DNA from: Dehalococcoidia bacterium
Lineage (GTDB): Bacteria > Chloroflexota > Dehalococcoidia > SZUA-161
DNA length: 37,532 bases
Reading direction: 5' to 3'
Assembly (NCBI GenBank): GCA_014874385.1
Contig: JACWAE010000085.1
Span: 1 to 37,532 of the forward strand
Position numbers and translations under genes: made by a program. The notes under the pieces are model-generated. The model ran no database searches. It was not told the DNA's origin and saw only the letters and a program-made list of their open reading frames with translations. The number at the start of each line of letters is the position of its first letter. The stretch's first letter is position 1. This document shows, in pieces, positions 16,028 to 24,341 of the stretch.

Positions 16028-17230
16028 CTACTCCTTAGCTCTATCGCTCTGGTAGTAATCCGCCAGTATCTTGGCCACTTCGGGGCGGCTGAATTCGGGT
16101 GGAGGAGCCTCGCCGCGGGAAAGCATTTCGCGAACCTTAGTGCCGGATAACATCAAGTAGTCCTCATTGGTATGAGAGCAATTGCGAACCATAACGATAG
16201 CCTTGCATTTGTTGCACCATACGGTGTTGTCTCCACGATAGATGCCGATCTTGAGAGCATCCTTGGGAATCTTATCAAATATGGTTTGGGCATCAAAAGG
16301 CCCATAATAGCTGCCAACACCAGCGTGGTCACGGCCGGTAATCAGGGTTGTGGCTCCCATATTCTGACGGAAGACGGCATGCAGCAAGGCTTCACGCGGG
16401 CCGGCATACAGCATGTCGAATCCATATCCCGTGACCTCGACTGAGTTGGGTGGGAAATAATGCTCCACCATTTTTCTAATTGCCATATCGCGCACATCGG
16501 CAGGAATATCACCCTTCTTCAACTTGCCCAGCAGCATGTGAATCACCGCGCCATCGGCGCCTGTTTCTTTCATCGCCATCTTGACAAGCTCTTCGTGTGC
16601 CCGGTGCATGGGGTTACGGGTCTGGAACGCCACTACCTTCTTCCAGCCATGTTTCTGGATCAATTCGCGTATTTGCGGAGCTGTTCGGAAGGTCTCAGGG
16701 AAATCGGTAGCAAAATAAGAATAGTTCAATACCTGAATCGGACCGGAGATGAATGTTCTTCCCGCGCTCATCCAGTTAGCGACGCCGGGATGTTTCTCAT
16801 CGAGAGTACCGAAGACCTTCTCAGCCATAAACTTCATCTGCTCCTCGGTTGCCTCCTCAATGGCCTGCACATTCTGGATGGCGATAACCGGGTTGCCTGC
16901 GACATTGGGGTCCTTGAGCGCAATGCGCTTAGCGCCCTTGATTGAACTGGCATCTTTGACCACGTTTACGATGGGAACAGGCCAGAAGAGACCGTTGTTC
17001 GTCTCCATTTTCTCAGCTACTTTCAGAGACTCTTGGAGACCCATGTATCCCTTCAAAGGATTAAAATATCCAGCTCCGAGCATCACTGCGTTTGCTGCCG
17101 CCTGCGAACATATAACTATAGAGGGCAGGGTTTGTGCTTCTTTCAGAAGCTTTGCCCGCTCTGCATCATCTGCCACGTAGAGTGGATTTAGAGTGTCTGA
17201 ACCATGTGGTTTTATAAGTTTATCTGCCAT
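16028..17230 (-). CDS. sat: Sulfate adenylyltransferase (ATP sulfurylase)
   Basis: A 400-residue homomeric-type ATP sulfurylase, which makes APS and pyrophosphate from sulfate and ATP, the first cytoplasmic step of sulfate reduction. Active-site motifs are QTRNPMHRAHE (residues 203-213, the QxRNP and HxxH signatures) and ITGRDHAG (297-304). A probable zinc site is formed by Cys339, Cys342, Cys351 and His353 (WCNKC...NCSH). No APS-kinase domain is fused, in keeping with a dissimilatory role. AAGGAG five bases before the ATG supports the start. It is the first gene of the long leftward block and is divergent from the response-regulator gene across a palindrome-rich region. Confidence 0.97.
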   Translation of the reverse strand: MADKLIKPHGSDTLNPLYVADDAERAKLLKEAQTLPSIVICSQAAANAVMLGAGYFNPLKGYMGLQESLKVAEKMETNNGLFWPVPIVNVVKDASSIKGAKRIALKDPNVAGNPVIAIQNVQAIEEATEEQMKFMAEKVFGTLDEKHPGVANWMSAGRTFISGPIQVLNYSYFATDFPETFRTAPQIRELIQKHGWKKVVAFQTRNPMHRAHEELVKMAMKETGADGAVIHMLLGKLKKGDIPADVRDMAIRKMVEHYFPPNSVEVTGYGFDMLYAGPREALLHAVFRQNMGATTLITGRDHAGVGSYYGPFDAQTIFDKIPKDALKIGIYRGDNTVWCNKCKAIVMVRNCSHTNEDYLMLSGTKVREMLSRGEAPPPEFSRPEVAKILADYYQSDRAKE

Positions 17231-17430
17231 ACTATCTCCTTATTTCTTAAATTTCTGTTAACTGCACCACAACTAACTCTCTCTTAACACTATAGATAAT
17301 GACCTGTCTGAAGACTTCGCCAAATGATTCCAAATCACCAAAGATTCAAGGCAACTACTTTCAGGATAACCCTCTTCTTTCCGCTGAGAGTATTTGCGAA
17401 TATCGTCCCCCTTTCCTCGCATACATTCTA

Positions 17431-17456
17431 GTAAATGTTAACATTTACAATTGTAA
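17431..17456. promoter_or_regulatory. Overlapping perfect palindromes, probable operator
   Basis: GTAAATGTTAACATTTAC at 17431-17448 is a perfect 18-bp palindrome, and TTACAATTGTAA at 17445-17456 is a perfect 12-bp palindrome that shares its first four bases. TTTAC/GTAAA half-sites therefore repeat across 26 bases. Two dimers binding side by side on the DNA would explain this layout. Position between divergent sat and the response regulator suggests control of sulfate-reduction genes; the binding protein is unknown. Confidence 0.5.
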
Positions 17457-17496
17457 GTATACATCGACTAATCGGCTTATTCTAACGTAAGCAATA

Positions 17497-17528
17497 ATGC
17501 CTAGAAAAGTTCAAGAATTTCTAGGCAT
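17497..17528. repeat. Perfect inverted repeat (11-bp stem) before the response regulator
   Basis: ATGCCTAGAAA at 17497-17507 is the exact reverse complement of 17518-17528, with a 10-base loop. Lying about 130 bases ahead of the response-regulator start, it could be a leader hairpin, an operator, or a weak terminator for leftward read-through. No U-run follows on either strand. Confidence 0.6.
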
Positions 17529-17656
17529 ATGTTCGAAGTGGTTCGGGATGTAGGCAAATCGCCTCGAGCATAATGGGCAGGCTGAAACCTGAGAGGTAGA
17601 GCCAGTGGATTACCTCTTAGTTGAACCTTCGGGCTATCTGAGGTAAAATAGTACGC

Positions 17657-18358
17657 ATGGATAAGAGCATAGAAAAAATCAGAATCATCATTGCCGACGA
17701 CCATGCAGTGGTGCGTGAAGGCACCCGAGAGCTGCTACAAAAGGAACCAGATTTGGAGGTTGTCGGTGAAGCCGGTGATGGTGAAGAAGCCGTGAGGCTC
17801 GTCAAAGAGCTCATTCCGGACGTTGCTATACTGGATATCGCCATGCCCGGACTTAACGGTATTGAAGCAACTAAGCAGATCAAAGCCATCTTACCAAGCA
17901 CGGCAGTGCTTATATTGACCGCTTACGATTACGACCAGTACGTCTTTGCCCTTCTTGAGGCTGGAGCTGCCGGCTACTTATTAAAGGATGTCCCCAGTCA
18001 AAAGCTGGTTGAGGCTGTTCGGGCAGTGCACGCCGGTGAATCGGCACTTCACCCGGTTATCGCACGCAAGGCACTCAAACACTTTGTGCCTAATTCTAGT
18101 AAGACCGGCGAACTGCAAGCCCAACCCCTTACTGATAGGGAGGCAGAAGTGCTGCGGTTAGCCGCTAAGGGACAAAGCAATAGACAAATAGCCAATAAGC
18201 TGGGGCTGAGCGTGCGCACGGTTCAGGCTCATCTGAGCAATGTCTTTAACAAGCTCAAGGTGGGGTCGCGTACCGAGGCGGTAATCTCTGCGTTAAAGAC
18301 CGGACTGCTTACCTTGCAGGACATAACTGATTCGGTGGACGAGCCAGAGGCTCCGTGA
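17657..18358 (+). CDS. NarL/FixJ-type response regulator
   Basis: A 233-residue response regulator with an intact receiver domain: acidic pair Asp14/Asp15, phospho-acceptor Asp60 (AILDIAMPG), Thr88 and Lys110. The C-terminal LuxR-type helix-turn-helix (about residues 155-220) has LTDREAEVLRLAAKGQSNRQIA and VRTVQAHLSNVFNKL. Phosphorylation is expected to allow dimer binding to DNA. The gene is divergent from sat, and the next gene is a matching NarX-type kinase, so the pair is a complete two-component system. Given the place between the sulfate-activation and heme blocks, it is a good candidate regulator of both (inference). The ATG has a weak GAGGTA about 12 bases upstream. Confidence 0.93.
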   Translation: MDKSIEKIRIIIADDHAVVREGTRELLQKEPDLEVVGEAGDGEEAVRLVKELIPDVAILDIAMPGLNGIEATKQIKAILPSTAVLILTAYDYDQYVFALLEAGAAGYLLKDVPSQKLVEAVRAVHAGESALHPVIARKALKHFVPNSSKTGELQAQPLTDREAEVLRLAAKGQSNRQIANKLGLSVRTVQAHLSNVFNKLKVGSRTEAVISALKTGLLTLQDITDSVDEPEAP

Positions 18359-18538
18359 CGCCATTTACCTGATGACACAAATATTCGCTCGTTATGATTA
18401 AGAGGAGATTCTAAATGCCCCTTTATCAACTTTAAACAAATTCAAATAGGCTAACTCACAACTCCGAAACCGACAACAATTATATTTATAGTCTTCATAA
18501 CCACAGGTTAACTTCTCTTCTTTAGGAGGGGGTGTGAT

Positions 18539-20242
18539 ATGAATAATAGGAAGGACGGTGGGCACCAGGAAGCACCGTCAAGGCTACAAGCTAACTGGGA
18601 GGAACTGCAGCAGCACGTTTCTATTTTTAAGGAAAACGAACAATCGCTGGCGGCTTTGAACGCCATCTCCGATCTTATTAATCAGCCCCTGGAAATCCGA
18701 CAGGTTCTCACGCTTGTGGCCGATAAGACCATGGAAGTAATGGGCGTGGATGCTATTCTTATCTTCCTCGTAGATGAAGAAACTCAGGAGCTTCTACTGG
18801 AAGTCAGCGAGGGAGTCTCGGAGGAATTCGTGGCTGGCGTGAGGAAAATGAAGGTAGGGGAGGGCTTTAATGGAACAGTAGCGCAAACGGGGAAAGCCCT
18901 ATTTGTGGATGATGCCAGTACCGATCCTCTGCTAAGCAGGCAGGTCGTGGTTGTCGAGGGAATAAGGTCACAGCTTATTGTTCCTTTGCGATCTAGAGGG
19001 AAAGTGGTGGGAACCATCTGTGTCGCCAGGCACAGGCCGGGGAAATTCCAGATGGCTGAAGTGGCGTTGCTGAGCAGTATTGGAAATGCCCTCGGGGCTG
19101 GTCTTGAGAATGCCATACTCTACCAGGAGATGGAACAGGCGCTAACGTTATTGCGACAATCGGAGGAGAAATATCGCGACCTTTTCGAGAACGCCTATGA
19201 TGCTATCTGGTTGCATGATTTAGACGGCAATATGCTCGCCGCGAATAAGGCATGCGAAAAGCTCACCGGGTATACCGCAGATGAACTTTTAAAGGTACAT
19301 ATCTGCCGACTGATTCCTGAGTGCAGCCGGTCAAGTATCGAGCAGACAGAGCGTAAATTAATTCTGAACGAGTATGTTGAACATCGTTGTGAAGGGGAAC
19401 TGATCAAAAAAGACGGGGCGAAGGCGATTGTCCAGATTACGACCAGCTTAATAGCTCACGATGGCGAAATAGTGGGTTTTCAGCATTGCGCCCGGGACAT
19501 AACAGAGGAGAGACAATTGCAGCAGAACCTTCGCTATTACCTGCAACAGGTCACCCGAGCTCAGGAGGAAGAACGCAAGCGAATCGCCAGGGAATTACAT
19601 GACGAGACCCTGCAAAACTTAATCGCTATCTCACGTCAGTTGGAGAAGATTACTTCCAGCGATGCATTATGGGAAGAGAGTGTCGAAGCTGTGCGCAGCT
19701 TTAAGAAACAAATCGAAGTTGCAGTGCAGGAGATACGCCGTTTTAGCCACGACCTGCGACCCTCGGTGCTGGACGACCTCGGACTGCTGCCTGCGCTAGA
19801 ACTGCTGGCTGACGATCTGAACAAACAAGGAATTACTACTAGCTTCAAGGCGACCGGCGAGGCGAGGCGGCTTGCGCCTGAGGTAGAGGTGATGCTATTT
19901 CGCATCGCACAGGAGGCAGTGAGTAACATCTGGCGGCATTCTCATGCTTCAACGGCAGAACTTGTTATAGAGTTCAGCGATGCTATGGTCAAGCTGAATA
20001 TCAAAGATGACGGCAGCGGTTTTAGATTACCGCAAAGGGCAGGAGACCTGGCTGGCCTGGGAAAGCTGGGATTGGCAGGAATGCACGAGCGTGCCAGATT
20101 GCTGGGCGGGACTCTAACGCTGACGAGCGACGAAGGCAAGGGAACAATGGTAACTGTCGAAATCCCGGTATCAGCTTTCAAGGAAAGAAAAACTGTCAGT
20201 TTTGGGGATAAACGATGCACCTCCCCTTCAGAGACAATATGA
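18539..20242 (+). CDS. Soluble NarX-type sensor histidine kinase with GAF and PAS domains
   Basis: A 567-residue kinase without membrane segments, so it should sense a cytoplasmic signal. Domains in order: a short coiled start, GAF (about residues 35-200), PAS (about 210-335, EEKYRDLFENAYDAIW), HisKA_3 dimerisation domain with phospho-acceptor His354 in ERKRIARELHDETLQNL, and an HATPase domain with AVSNIWRHSHA, DDGSGF and GLAGMHERARLLGG. HisKA_3 kinases typically pair with NarL-type regulators, as found just upstream. AGGAGGGGGTG stands before the ATG and fixes the start. There are no clear Cys ligand clusters for an Fe-S sensor; heme, redox or a small ligand could act through PAS or GAF. Signal unknown. 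Confidence 0.92.
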   Translation: MNNRKDGGHQEAPSRLQANWEELQQHVSIFKENEQSLAALNAISDLINQPLEIRQVLTLVADKTMEVMGVDAILIFLVDEETQELLLEVSEGVSEEFVAGVRKMKVGEGFNGTVAQTGKALFVDDASTDPLLSRQVVVVEGIRSQLIVPLRSRGKVVGTICVARHRPGKFQMAEVALLSSIGNALGAGLENAILYQEMEQALTLLRQSEEKYRDLFENAYDAIWLHDLDGNMLAANKACEKLTGYTADELLKVHICRLIPECSRSSIEQTERKLILNEYVEHRCEGELIKKDGAKAIVQITTSLIAHDGEIVGFQHCARDITEERQLQQNLRYYLQQVTRAQEEERKRIARELHDETLQNLIAISRQLEKITSSDALWEESVEAVRSFKKQIEVAVQEIRRFSHDLRPSVLDDLGLLPALELLADDLNKQGITTSFKATGEARRLAPEVEVMLFRIAQEAVSNIWRHSHASTAELVIEFSDAMVKLNIKDDGSGFRLPQRAGDLAGLGKLGLAGMHERARLLGGTLTLTSDEGKGTMVTVEIPVSAFKERKTVSFGDKRCTSPSETI

Positions 20243-20245
20243 TGG

Positions 20246-20272
20246 CCCGCAGTGGTAAGCACCAACTGCGGG
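20246..20272 (+). terminator. Strong hairpin after the histidine kinase gene
   Basis: CCCGCAGTGGT (20246-20256) pairs with ACCAACTGCGGG (20261-20272), with one bulged base and a 4-base loop, three bases after the kinase stop codon. It is followed by AATATATTT rather than a clean U-run, so termination is plausible but may be partial. Confidence 0.5.
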
Positions 20273-20440
20273 AATATATTTGGGAATGGCTTCTGGAAAG
20301 CTAAAGCAAATACAGGAAGCAGTGAGGATATAGAGCAGATCAGGGAAACGCTTGATTACAACGATTGAAAACCTTGAAGGTATTCACCACCCTTTAATCA
20401 ATGAAAAAACGACTGAATCCGTCAGCCCACAGGAGCACAC

Positions 20441-21580
20441 GTGATCTCCATTTCAAAACTACTCTGCGATATCAGTTCGCCCGGCGACAATCTTCGCTAT
20501 GGAGCACCACAGCCACCTATAGTGGTGTGGAACTGCACTCAACGCTGCAATCTGAAATGCCTTCATTGCTATGCCCGGTCTCAGGACAAGGTTTACCAGG
20601 GTGAATTAACCACCGAAGAGAGTAAAGCTTTCCTTCAGGATCTCGCAGACTTTAAAGTTCCTGTCATCCTGTTCTCCGGAGGCGAACCTACGCTCAGGAA
20701 GGATATCATTGAACTGGCTAGCTGGGCAAAGAGGCTGGGAATCAGGGTTGTCCTTTCCACCAATGGTACATTGATCACTGACAAACTGGCTGAGGAAATA
20801 ATCAAAGTAGGATTTGGCGAGGTAGGGATAAGTCTCGATGGTATCGGAGCCGTAAACGACCATTTTCGAGGTCAGGAAGGGGCTTTTGAAGCTGCCCTCC
20901 AGGGTTTCCGGCGGCTGGTGGCCCTTAAACAAAGGATGTCCTTGAGGCTGACCATCACCCGGCACAACTATCGCGAGATACCAGCCATATTTGACCTTGT
21001 GGAGCGTGAGAGAATTGACCGCATCTGCTTCTATCACCTGGCCTATGCAGGACGGGGGAGCAGTATGCAAGCTGAAGACATATCCCCTCAGGAAACACGC
21101 GATGTCGTAGACCTTATCTTTGACAGAACGGTGGACCTGCACCGACGCGGTCTGGACAAGGACATCTTAACTGTGGATAACCATGCTGACGGTGTGTACC
21201 TGTACCTGAAGGTTAAACGCGAGAATCCAGGCAGAGCATCCAAAGTTCTGGAGCTACTGCGGCGAAACGGGGGCAACAACTCGGGAATCCGCATCGCAGC
21301 AGTCGACAACCTGGGCTACGTTCACCCCGACCAGTTCTGGTGGCACTACTCGCTGGGCAATGTGCGGCAGCGAAAATTCGGTGATATCTGGTCTGATACT
21401 TCAGAGCCACTGCTGCAGGGTCTGAGGAACCGTAAGCCCCAGCTCAAAGGGCGCTGTGGGCGGTGTCAGTATCTCGATTTGTGCAACGGCAACCTCCGGG
21501 TACGAGCAGAGGCTGTATATGGCGATGTTTGGGCCGATGACCCTGCCTGTTATCTCACCGATGAGGAGATCGGACTTTGA
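20441..21580 (+). CDS. ahbC: AhbC-type radical SAM enzyme (12,18-didecarboxysiroheme deacetylase)
   Basis: A 379-residue radical SAM protein with the cluster motif Cys36-x3-Cys40-x2-Cys43 (CNLKCLHCYA) and FSGGEPTLR. The C-terminal SPASM-like cysteine region reads CGRCQYLDLCNGN and ends with DPACYLTDEEIG, typical of the AhbC/NirJ1 group. AhbC removes the two acetate side chains of 12,18-didecarboxysiroheme to give Fe-coproporphyrin III in the alternative heme route. The GTG start is supported by AGGAG at 20431-20435. It overlaps the next radical SAM gene by four bases. AhbC rather than NirJ of heme d1 synthesis is chosen because AhbD and AhbAB follow and no other nir gene is present. Confidence 0.87.
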   Translation: MISISKLLCDISSPGDNLRYGAPQPPIVVWNCTQRCNLKCLHCYARSQDKVYQGELTTEESKAFLQDLADFKVPVILFSGGEPTLRKDIIELASWAKRLGIRVVLSTNGTLITDKLAEEIIKVGFGEVGISLDGIGAVNDHFRGQEGAFEAALQGFRRLVALKQRMSLRLTITRHNYREIPAIFDLVERERIDRICFYHLAYAGRGSSMQAEDISPQETRDVVDLIFDRTVDLHRRGLDKDILTVDNHADGVYLYLKVKRENPGRASKVLELLRRNGGNNSGIRIAAVDNLGYVHPDQFWWHYSLGNVRQRKFGDIWSDTSEPLLQGLRNRKPQLKGRCGRCQYLDLCNGNLRVRAEAVYGDVWADDPACYLTDEEIGL

Positions 21581-22698
21581 CTAAGAGCGAATCACCCCCA
21601 GGGCAGACTGACCAGGCAAAACTGCGGCTGGTAGCCTGGGAGATAACGAAAAGCTGCAACCTGCATTGCGCCCACTGCCGAGGCTCTGCTGATAGCGGCC
21701 CTTATCATGGAGAGCTGTCGCGTGAGGAATGCTTTGCCCTCATTGATGATATTCTTAAAGTAGGACGGCCGATACTTATCCTCACCGGCGGCGAGCCCCT
21801 GAAGAGGGAAGACTTCTTTGACATTGCCGGGTATGCAGCAGGCAAGGGAATTCGGGTTGTGGTAGGGAGCAATGGCACTCTCATAACAAAGGAAATAGCC
21901 ACCAGGATGAAGGCAGTCCCTATCTCACGAGTGGGTATAAGCCTGGATTTTCCCAATCGAGAGCTTCAAGACAAGTTCCGTGGCTCGTCTGGAGCCTTCG
22001 ATGCTGCTCTCGCCGGGATAGAGTGTGCCCGCAACGCAGGCATCGAAGTCCAGATTAACAGCACCATCACCCGGCTCAACGCTCACTATCTCGATGACCT
22101 TATCTCTCTGGCCTTGAATGTGGGAGCGGTGGCCTTCCATCCCTTCCTGTTAGTGCCCACCGGCCGGGGCAAAAGCCTACAAGAGCATGTTCTCTCGGCT
22201 CAAGACTACGAGCAGCTCCTTATCCAAATATATGAGAAACAGCAGCAGCTTGGCAACCGCCTGTTCTTCAAACCTACCGATGCCCCCAGCTATATGCGAG
22301 TAGTACAACAGCAGGAGATGCTGAAATGCTCCTCAGAGCAGAATCAATCCTCAGCCGTTAGGAACGTACGACATGCCGACCACGGTTCTATGAATGCGAT
22401 GAGCAGGGGGTGTCTTGGAGGTATCAGCTTCTGTTTCATATCACATGTCGGGCGGGTGCAGGGCTGTGGCTATCTCGACGTGGAAGCGGGGAATATTCGG
22501 GAACAGCCATTCCACCGGATATGGCAAGATTCACCGCTGTTTAACCAGTTGCGTGACTACTCCCTGATTAAAGGTAAGTGTGGTCTTTGCAAGTACAAAA
22601 TAGTCTGCGGCGGCTGCCGTGCCCGCGCTTATGAGGCGACAGGGGACTACCTGGAGGCTGAACCGTATTGTCTCTATCAACCACACGGTGATAATTGA
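21577..22698 (+). CDS. ahbD: AhbD-type radical SAM heme synthase
   Basis: A 373-residue radical SAM protein with Cys27-x3-Cys31-x2-Cys34 (CNLHCAHC) and LTGGEPLKR. The C-terminal half has RGCLGGISFCFISHVGRVQGC-type cysteines and KCGLCKYKIVCGGCRARAYE, as expected for the auxiliary clusters of AhbD. The enzyme oxidatively decarboxylates the two propionates of Fe-coproporphyrin III to vinyls, giving protoheme, without oxygen. The start is a TTG overlapping the ahbC stop codon, with GAGGAG eight bases before it, so the two are translationally coupled. The siroheme decarboxylase gene begins one base after its stop. Identification is good from motifs and context. Confidence 0.88.
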   Translation: MTKSESPPGQTDQAKLRLVAWEITKSCNLHCAHCRGSADSGPYHGELSREECFALIDDILKVGRPILILTGGEPLKREDFFDIAGYAAGKGIRVVVGSNGTLITKEIATRMKAVPISRVGISLDFPNRELQDKFRGSSGAFDAALAGIECARNAGIEVQINSTITRLNAHYLDDLISLALNVGAVAFHPFLLVPTGRGKSLQEHVLSAQDYEQLLIQIYEKQQQLGNRLFFKPTDAPSYMRVVQQQEMLKCSSEQNQSSAVRNVRHADHGSMNAMSRGCLGGISFCFISHVGRVQGCGYLDVEAGNIREQPFHRIWQDSPLFNQLRDYSLIKGKCGLCKYKIVCGGCRARAYEATGDYLEAEPYCLYQPHGDN

Positions 22699-22699
22699 T

Positions 22700-23683
22700 A
22701 TGTTACTGGATATTACCAATAAAAAACTACTGAACCTGGTTCAGATGGAGTTCCCGCTTTGCCGCGAACCCTTCGCCGAATTGGGCAGCATTCTGGATAT
22801 CAGCGAAGATGAGGTGCTCAAGCGGCTGCAAGAACTCAAGAAGGAGAAAATCATCCGCACTATCAACGCTGTCTTCGAATCAGCGCGTCTGGGCTATCAT
22901 AGCACGCTGGTGGCTATGCATGTGGATGAGCAGCATGTGGAACAAGCAGCCACTTTTATCAACCGTCAGGCAGGAGTAAGCCACAATTACCTGCGGAACC
23001 ACTACTTCAATCTTTGGTTCACCTTGAGTGCACCCAGAGATACCGTTCTTGATGCTGTCGCCGCCCAACTCGGAGAGGCTGTCGCCGCCGAGCGCACCCT
23101 GTCCCTGCCTACTCGCCAGGTATTTAAAATTATGGTATACTTCAACATGCTGGACGAAGGGGATGGGCGGCTCTCGGAAGGGGCAGTCCAGCCTCCAAAT
23201 AGAACCGCAGGGCACTTAAGTGAAGACGATAAAGGGCTGGTGCGGGAGTTGCAGCGGGACTTACCTCTCGAAAGATACCCCTTCGATAAAATGGCAGCCC
23301 GTTTAGGGCTGGACATCGACCAATTTCTGTACAGAGCAGTTTCTCTCAGGGAGAGGGGTGTCATGAGGCGCTTCGCCGCCCGCTTAAACCACCGTGAGGC
23401 AGGCTTTTCATCTAATGCCCTTTCCTGCTGGAGGGTGGCGCAGGATAAGCTGGCTCAAGTGGGACAGGCTATAGCAAGTTACCCCCAAGTGAGTCATTGC
23501 TACGAGAGGCGGACCGCTCCCGAATGGCACTATAATATATATGCCATGGTCCATGGACATACCAAAGACGATTGCGGTTCTCTGGCTCTCCACATTTCTC
23601 AAGAGACCGGAATCAAAGATTATGTCCTTCTTTATAGCATTAAGGAGTACCTCAGGCGCAGTGTCAGGTATTTCATTGACTGA
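22700..23683 (+). CDS. ahbAB: Siroheme decarboxylase, AhbA-AhbB fusion
   Basis: About 327 residues from the ATG at 22700, which lies one base after ahbD; the frame is open further upstream but there overlaps ahbD. It contains two tandem Lrp/AsnC-like siroheme decarboxylase domains. The first (about 1-150) has LGYHSTLVAMHV and VSHNYLRNHYFNLWFT, typical of AhbA. The second (about 180-327) has RFAARLNHREAGFSSNA and VSHCYERRTAPEWHYNIYAMVHG, typical of AhbB. AhbA and AhbB normally are separate ~150-residue subunits that together remove the C12 and C18 acetate carboxyls of siroheme. Here the two are joined by a ~25-residue linker. This is the branch point that directs siroheme to heme. Confidence 0.88.
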   Translation: MLLDITNKKLLNLVQMEFPLCREPFAELGSILDISEDEVLKRLQELKKEKIIRTINAVFESARLGYHSTLVAMHVDEQHVEQAATFINRQAGVSHNYLRNHYFNLWFTLSAPRDTVLDAVAAQLGEAVAAERTLSLPTRQVFKIMVYFNMLDEGDGRLSEGAVQPPNRTAGHLSEDDKGLVRELQRDLPLERYPFDKMAARLGLDIDQFLYRAVSLRERGVMRRFAARLNHREAGFSSNALSCWRVAQDKLAQVGQAIASYPQVSHCYERRTAPEWHYNIYAMVHGHTKDDCGSLALHISQETGIKDYVLLYSIKEYLRRSVRYFID

Positions 23684-23691
23684 GCAGCATA

Positions 23692-24339
23692 ATGTCAAGT
23701 TACTATCCTATCTTCCTGAATTTAAAGGGCAGGAGATGCATAGTGGTTGGCGGAGGTTCGGTGGCAGAACGCAAGGTCGGGATGCTTCTTGAACACCAGG
23801 CATCGGTGACAGTGATAAGTCCAACATTGAGCCAAGGATTGCAGCACCATGCAGAGCAGGGTGCTATTCAAGCGATTACCCGGAATTACCAGACAGGTGA
23901 CCTTAAAGGAGCCTTCCTGGTTATCGCTGCTACCGATGACCCGTCTCTCAACGCCGCCGTAGCAGGGCAAGGCAGAAAACAGCGGGCGCTGGTAAATGTA
24001 GTGGACGACCCCAGGCACTCCGATTTTATCGTCCCCGCAATGGTGCGTCGCGGCGATATCACTATTGCAATTTCCACAGCAGGCAAGAGTCCGGCGTTGG
24101 CTCGCAAGCTTCGCTCGCTATTGGAGGCCGCTTTACCGGCAGAGTACGCTTCCCTGGTAACCCTTGTCTCAGAAGTACGCCAGGAGCTAGCTCAACGACA
24201 GAGTCCGGTGAATAGCGATGTTTGGCAGAGATGCCTCGATATTGATATACTAGTAGATATGATAAAGAAGGGTCAGCTTGAAAAGGCGCGCCAAAAACTT
24301 GTTGACGATCTGCTGGCTGCAGACAGTCGAATACGGTAG
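23692..24339 (+). CDS. sirC: Precorrin-2 dehydrogenase / sirohydrochlorin ferrochelatase
   Basis: A 215-residue Met8/CysG-N/SirC-type protein. The NAD-binding motif IVVGGGSVAERKVGMLL is near residues 17-33, and NVVDDPRHSDFIVPA followed by ISTAGKSPALARKLR (about 101-140) is the catalytic and dimerisation signature. It oxidises precorrin-2 to sirohydrochlorin. Met8-like members also insert iron, and no separate sirB/cbiX chelatase is present in the window, so this protein may do both; this is inference. It starts eight bases after ahbAB and precedes hemA by two bases. Confidence 0.9.
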   Translation: MSSYYPIFLNLKGRRCIVVGGGSVAERKVGMLLEHQASVTVISPTLSQGLQHHAEQGAIQAITRNYQTGDLKGAFLVIAATDDPSLNAAVAGQGRKQRALVNVVDDPRHSDFIVPAMVRRGDITIAISTAGKSPALARKLRSLLEAALPAEYASLVTLVSEVRQELAQRQSPVNSDVWQRCLDIDILVDMIKKGQLEKARQKLVDDLLAADSRIR

Positions 24340-24341
24340 CC

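Larger units (their letters stand above)
17231..17656. other. Divergent control region between sat and the response regulator
   Basis: These 426 bases hold no gene that I can support. They must contain the promoters of the leftward sat-apr-qmo block and of the rightward two-component system. I see overlapping palindromes at 17431-17456, an 11-bp-stem hairpin at 17497-17528, and a shorter inverted repeat AGAGGTA (17592-17598)/TACCTCT (17611-17617) just ahead of the response regulator. The G+C-rich stretch 17530-17640 could fold as a leader RNA, but it matches no riboswitch class that I can name. No convincing -35/-10 pair was found for sat. Confidence 0.5.

Noticed and set aside
17530..17640. 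Possible cobalamin, SAM or c-di-GMP riboswitch before the response regulator
   Set aside because: Short similarities to conserved boxes were seen, but their order and spacing do not match any of these classes.
20441..22698. Reading the two radical SAM genes as heme d1 (NirJ) enzymes
   Set aside because: No nirS or other heme d1 gene is present, while the siroheme decarboxylase and the whole heme route follow directly, which fits AhbC and AhbD.
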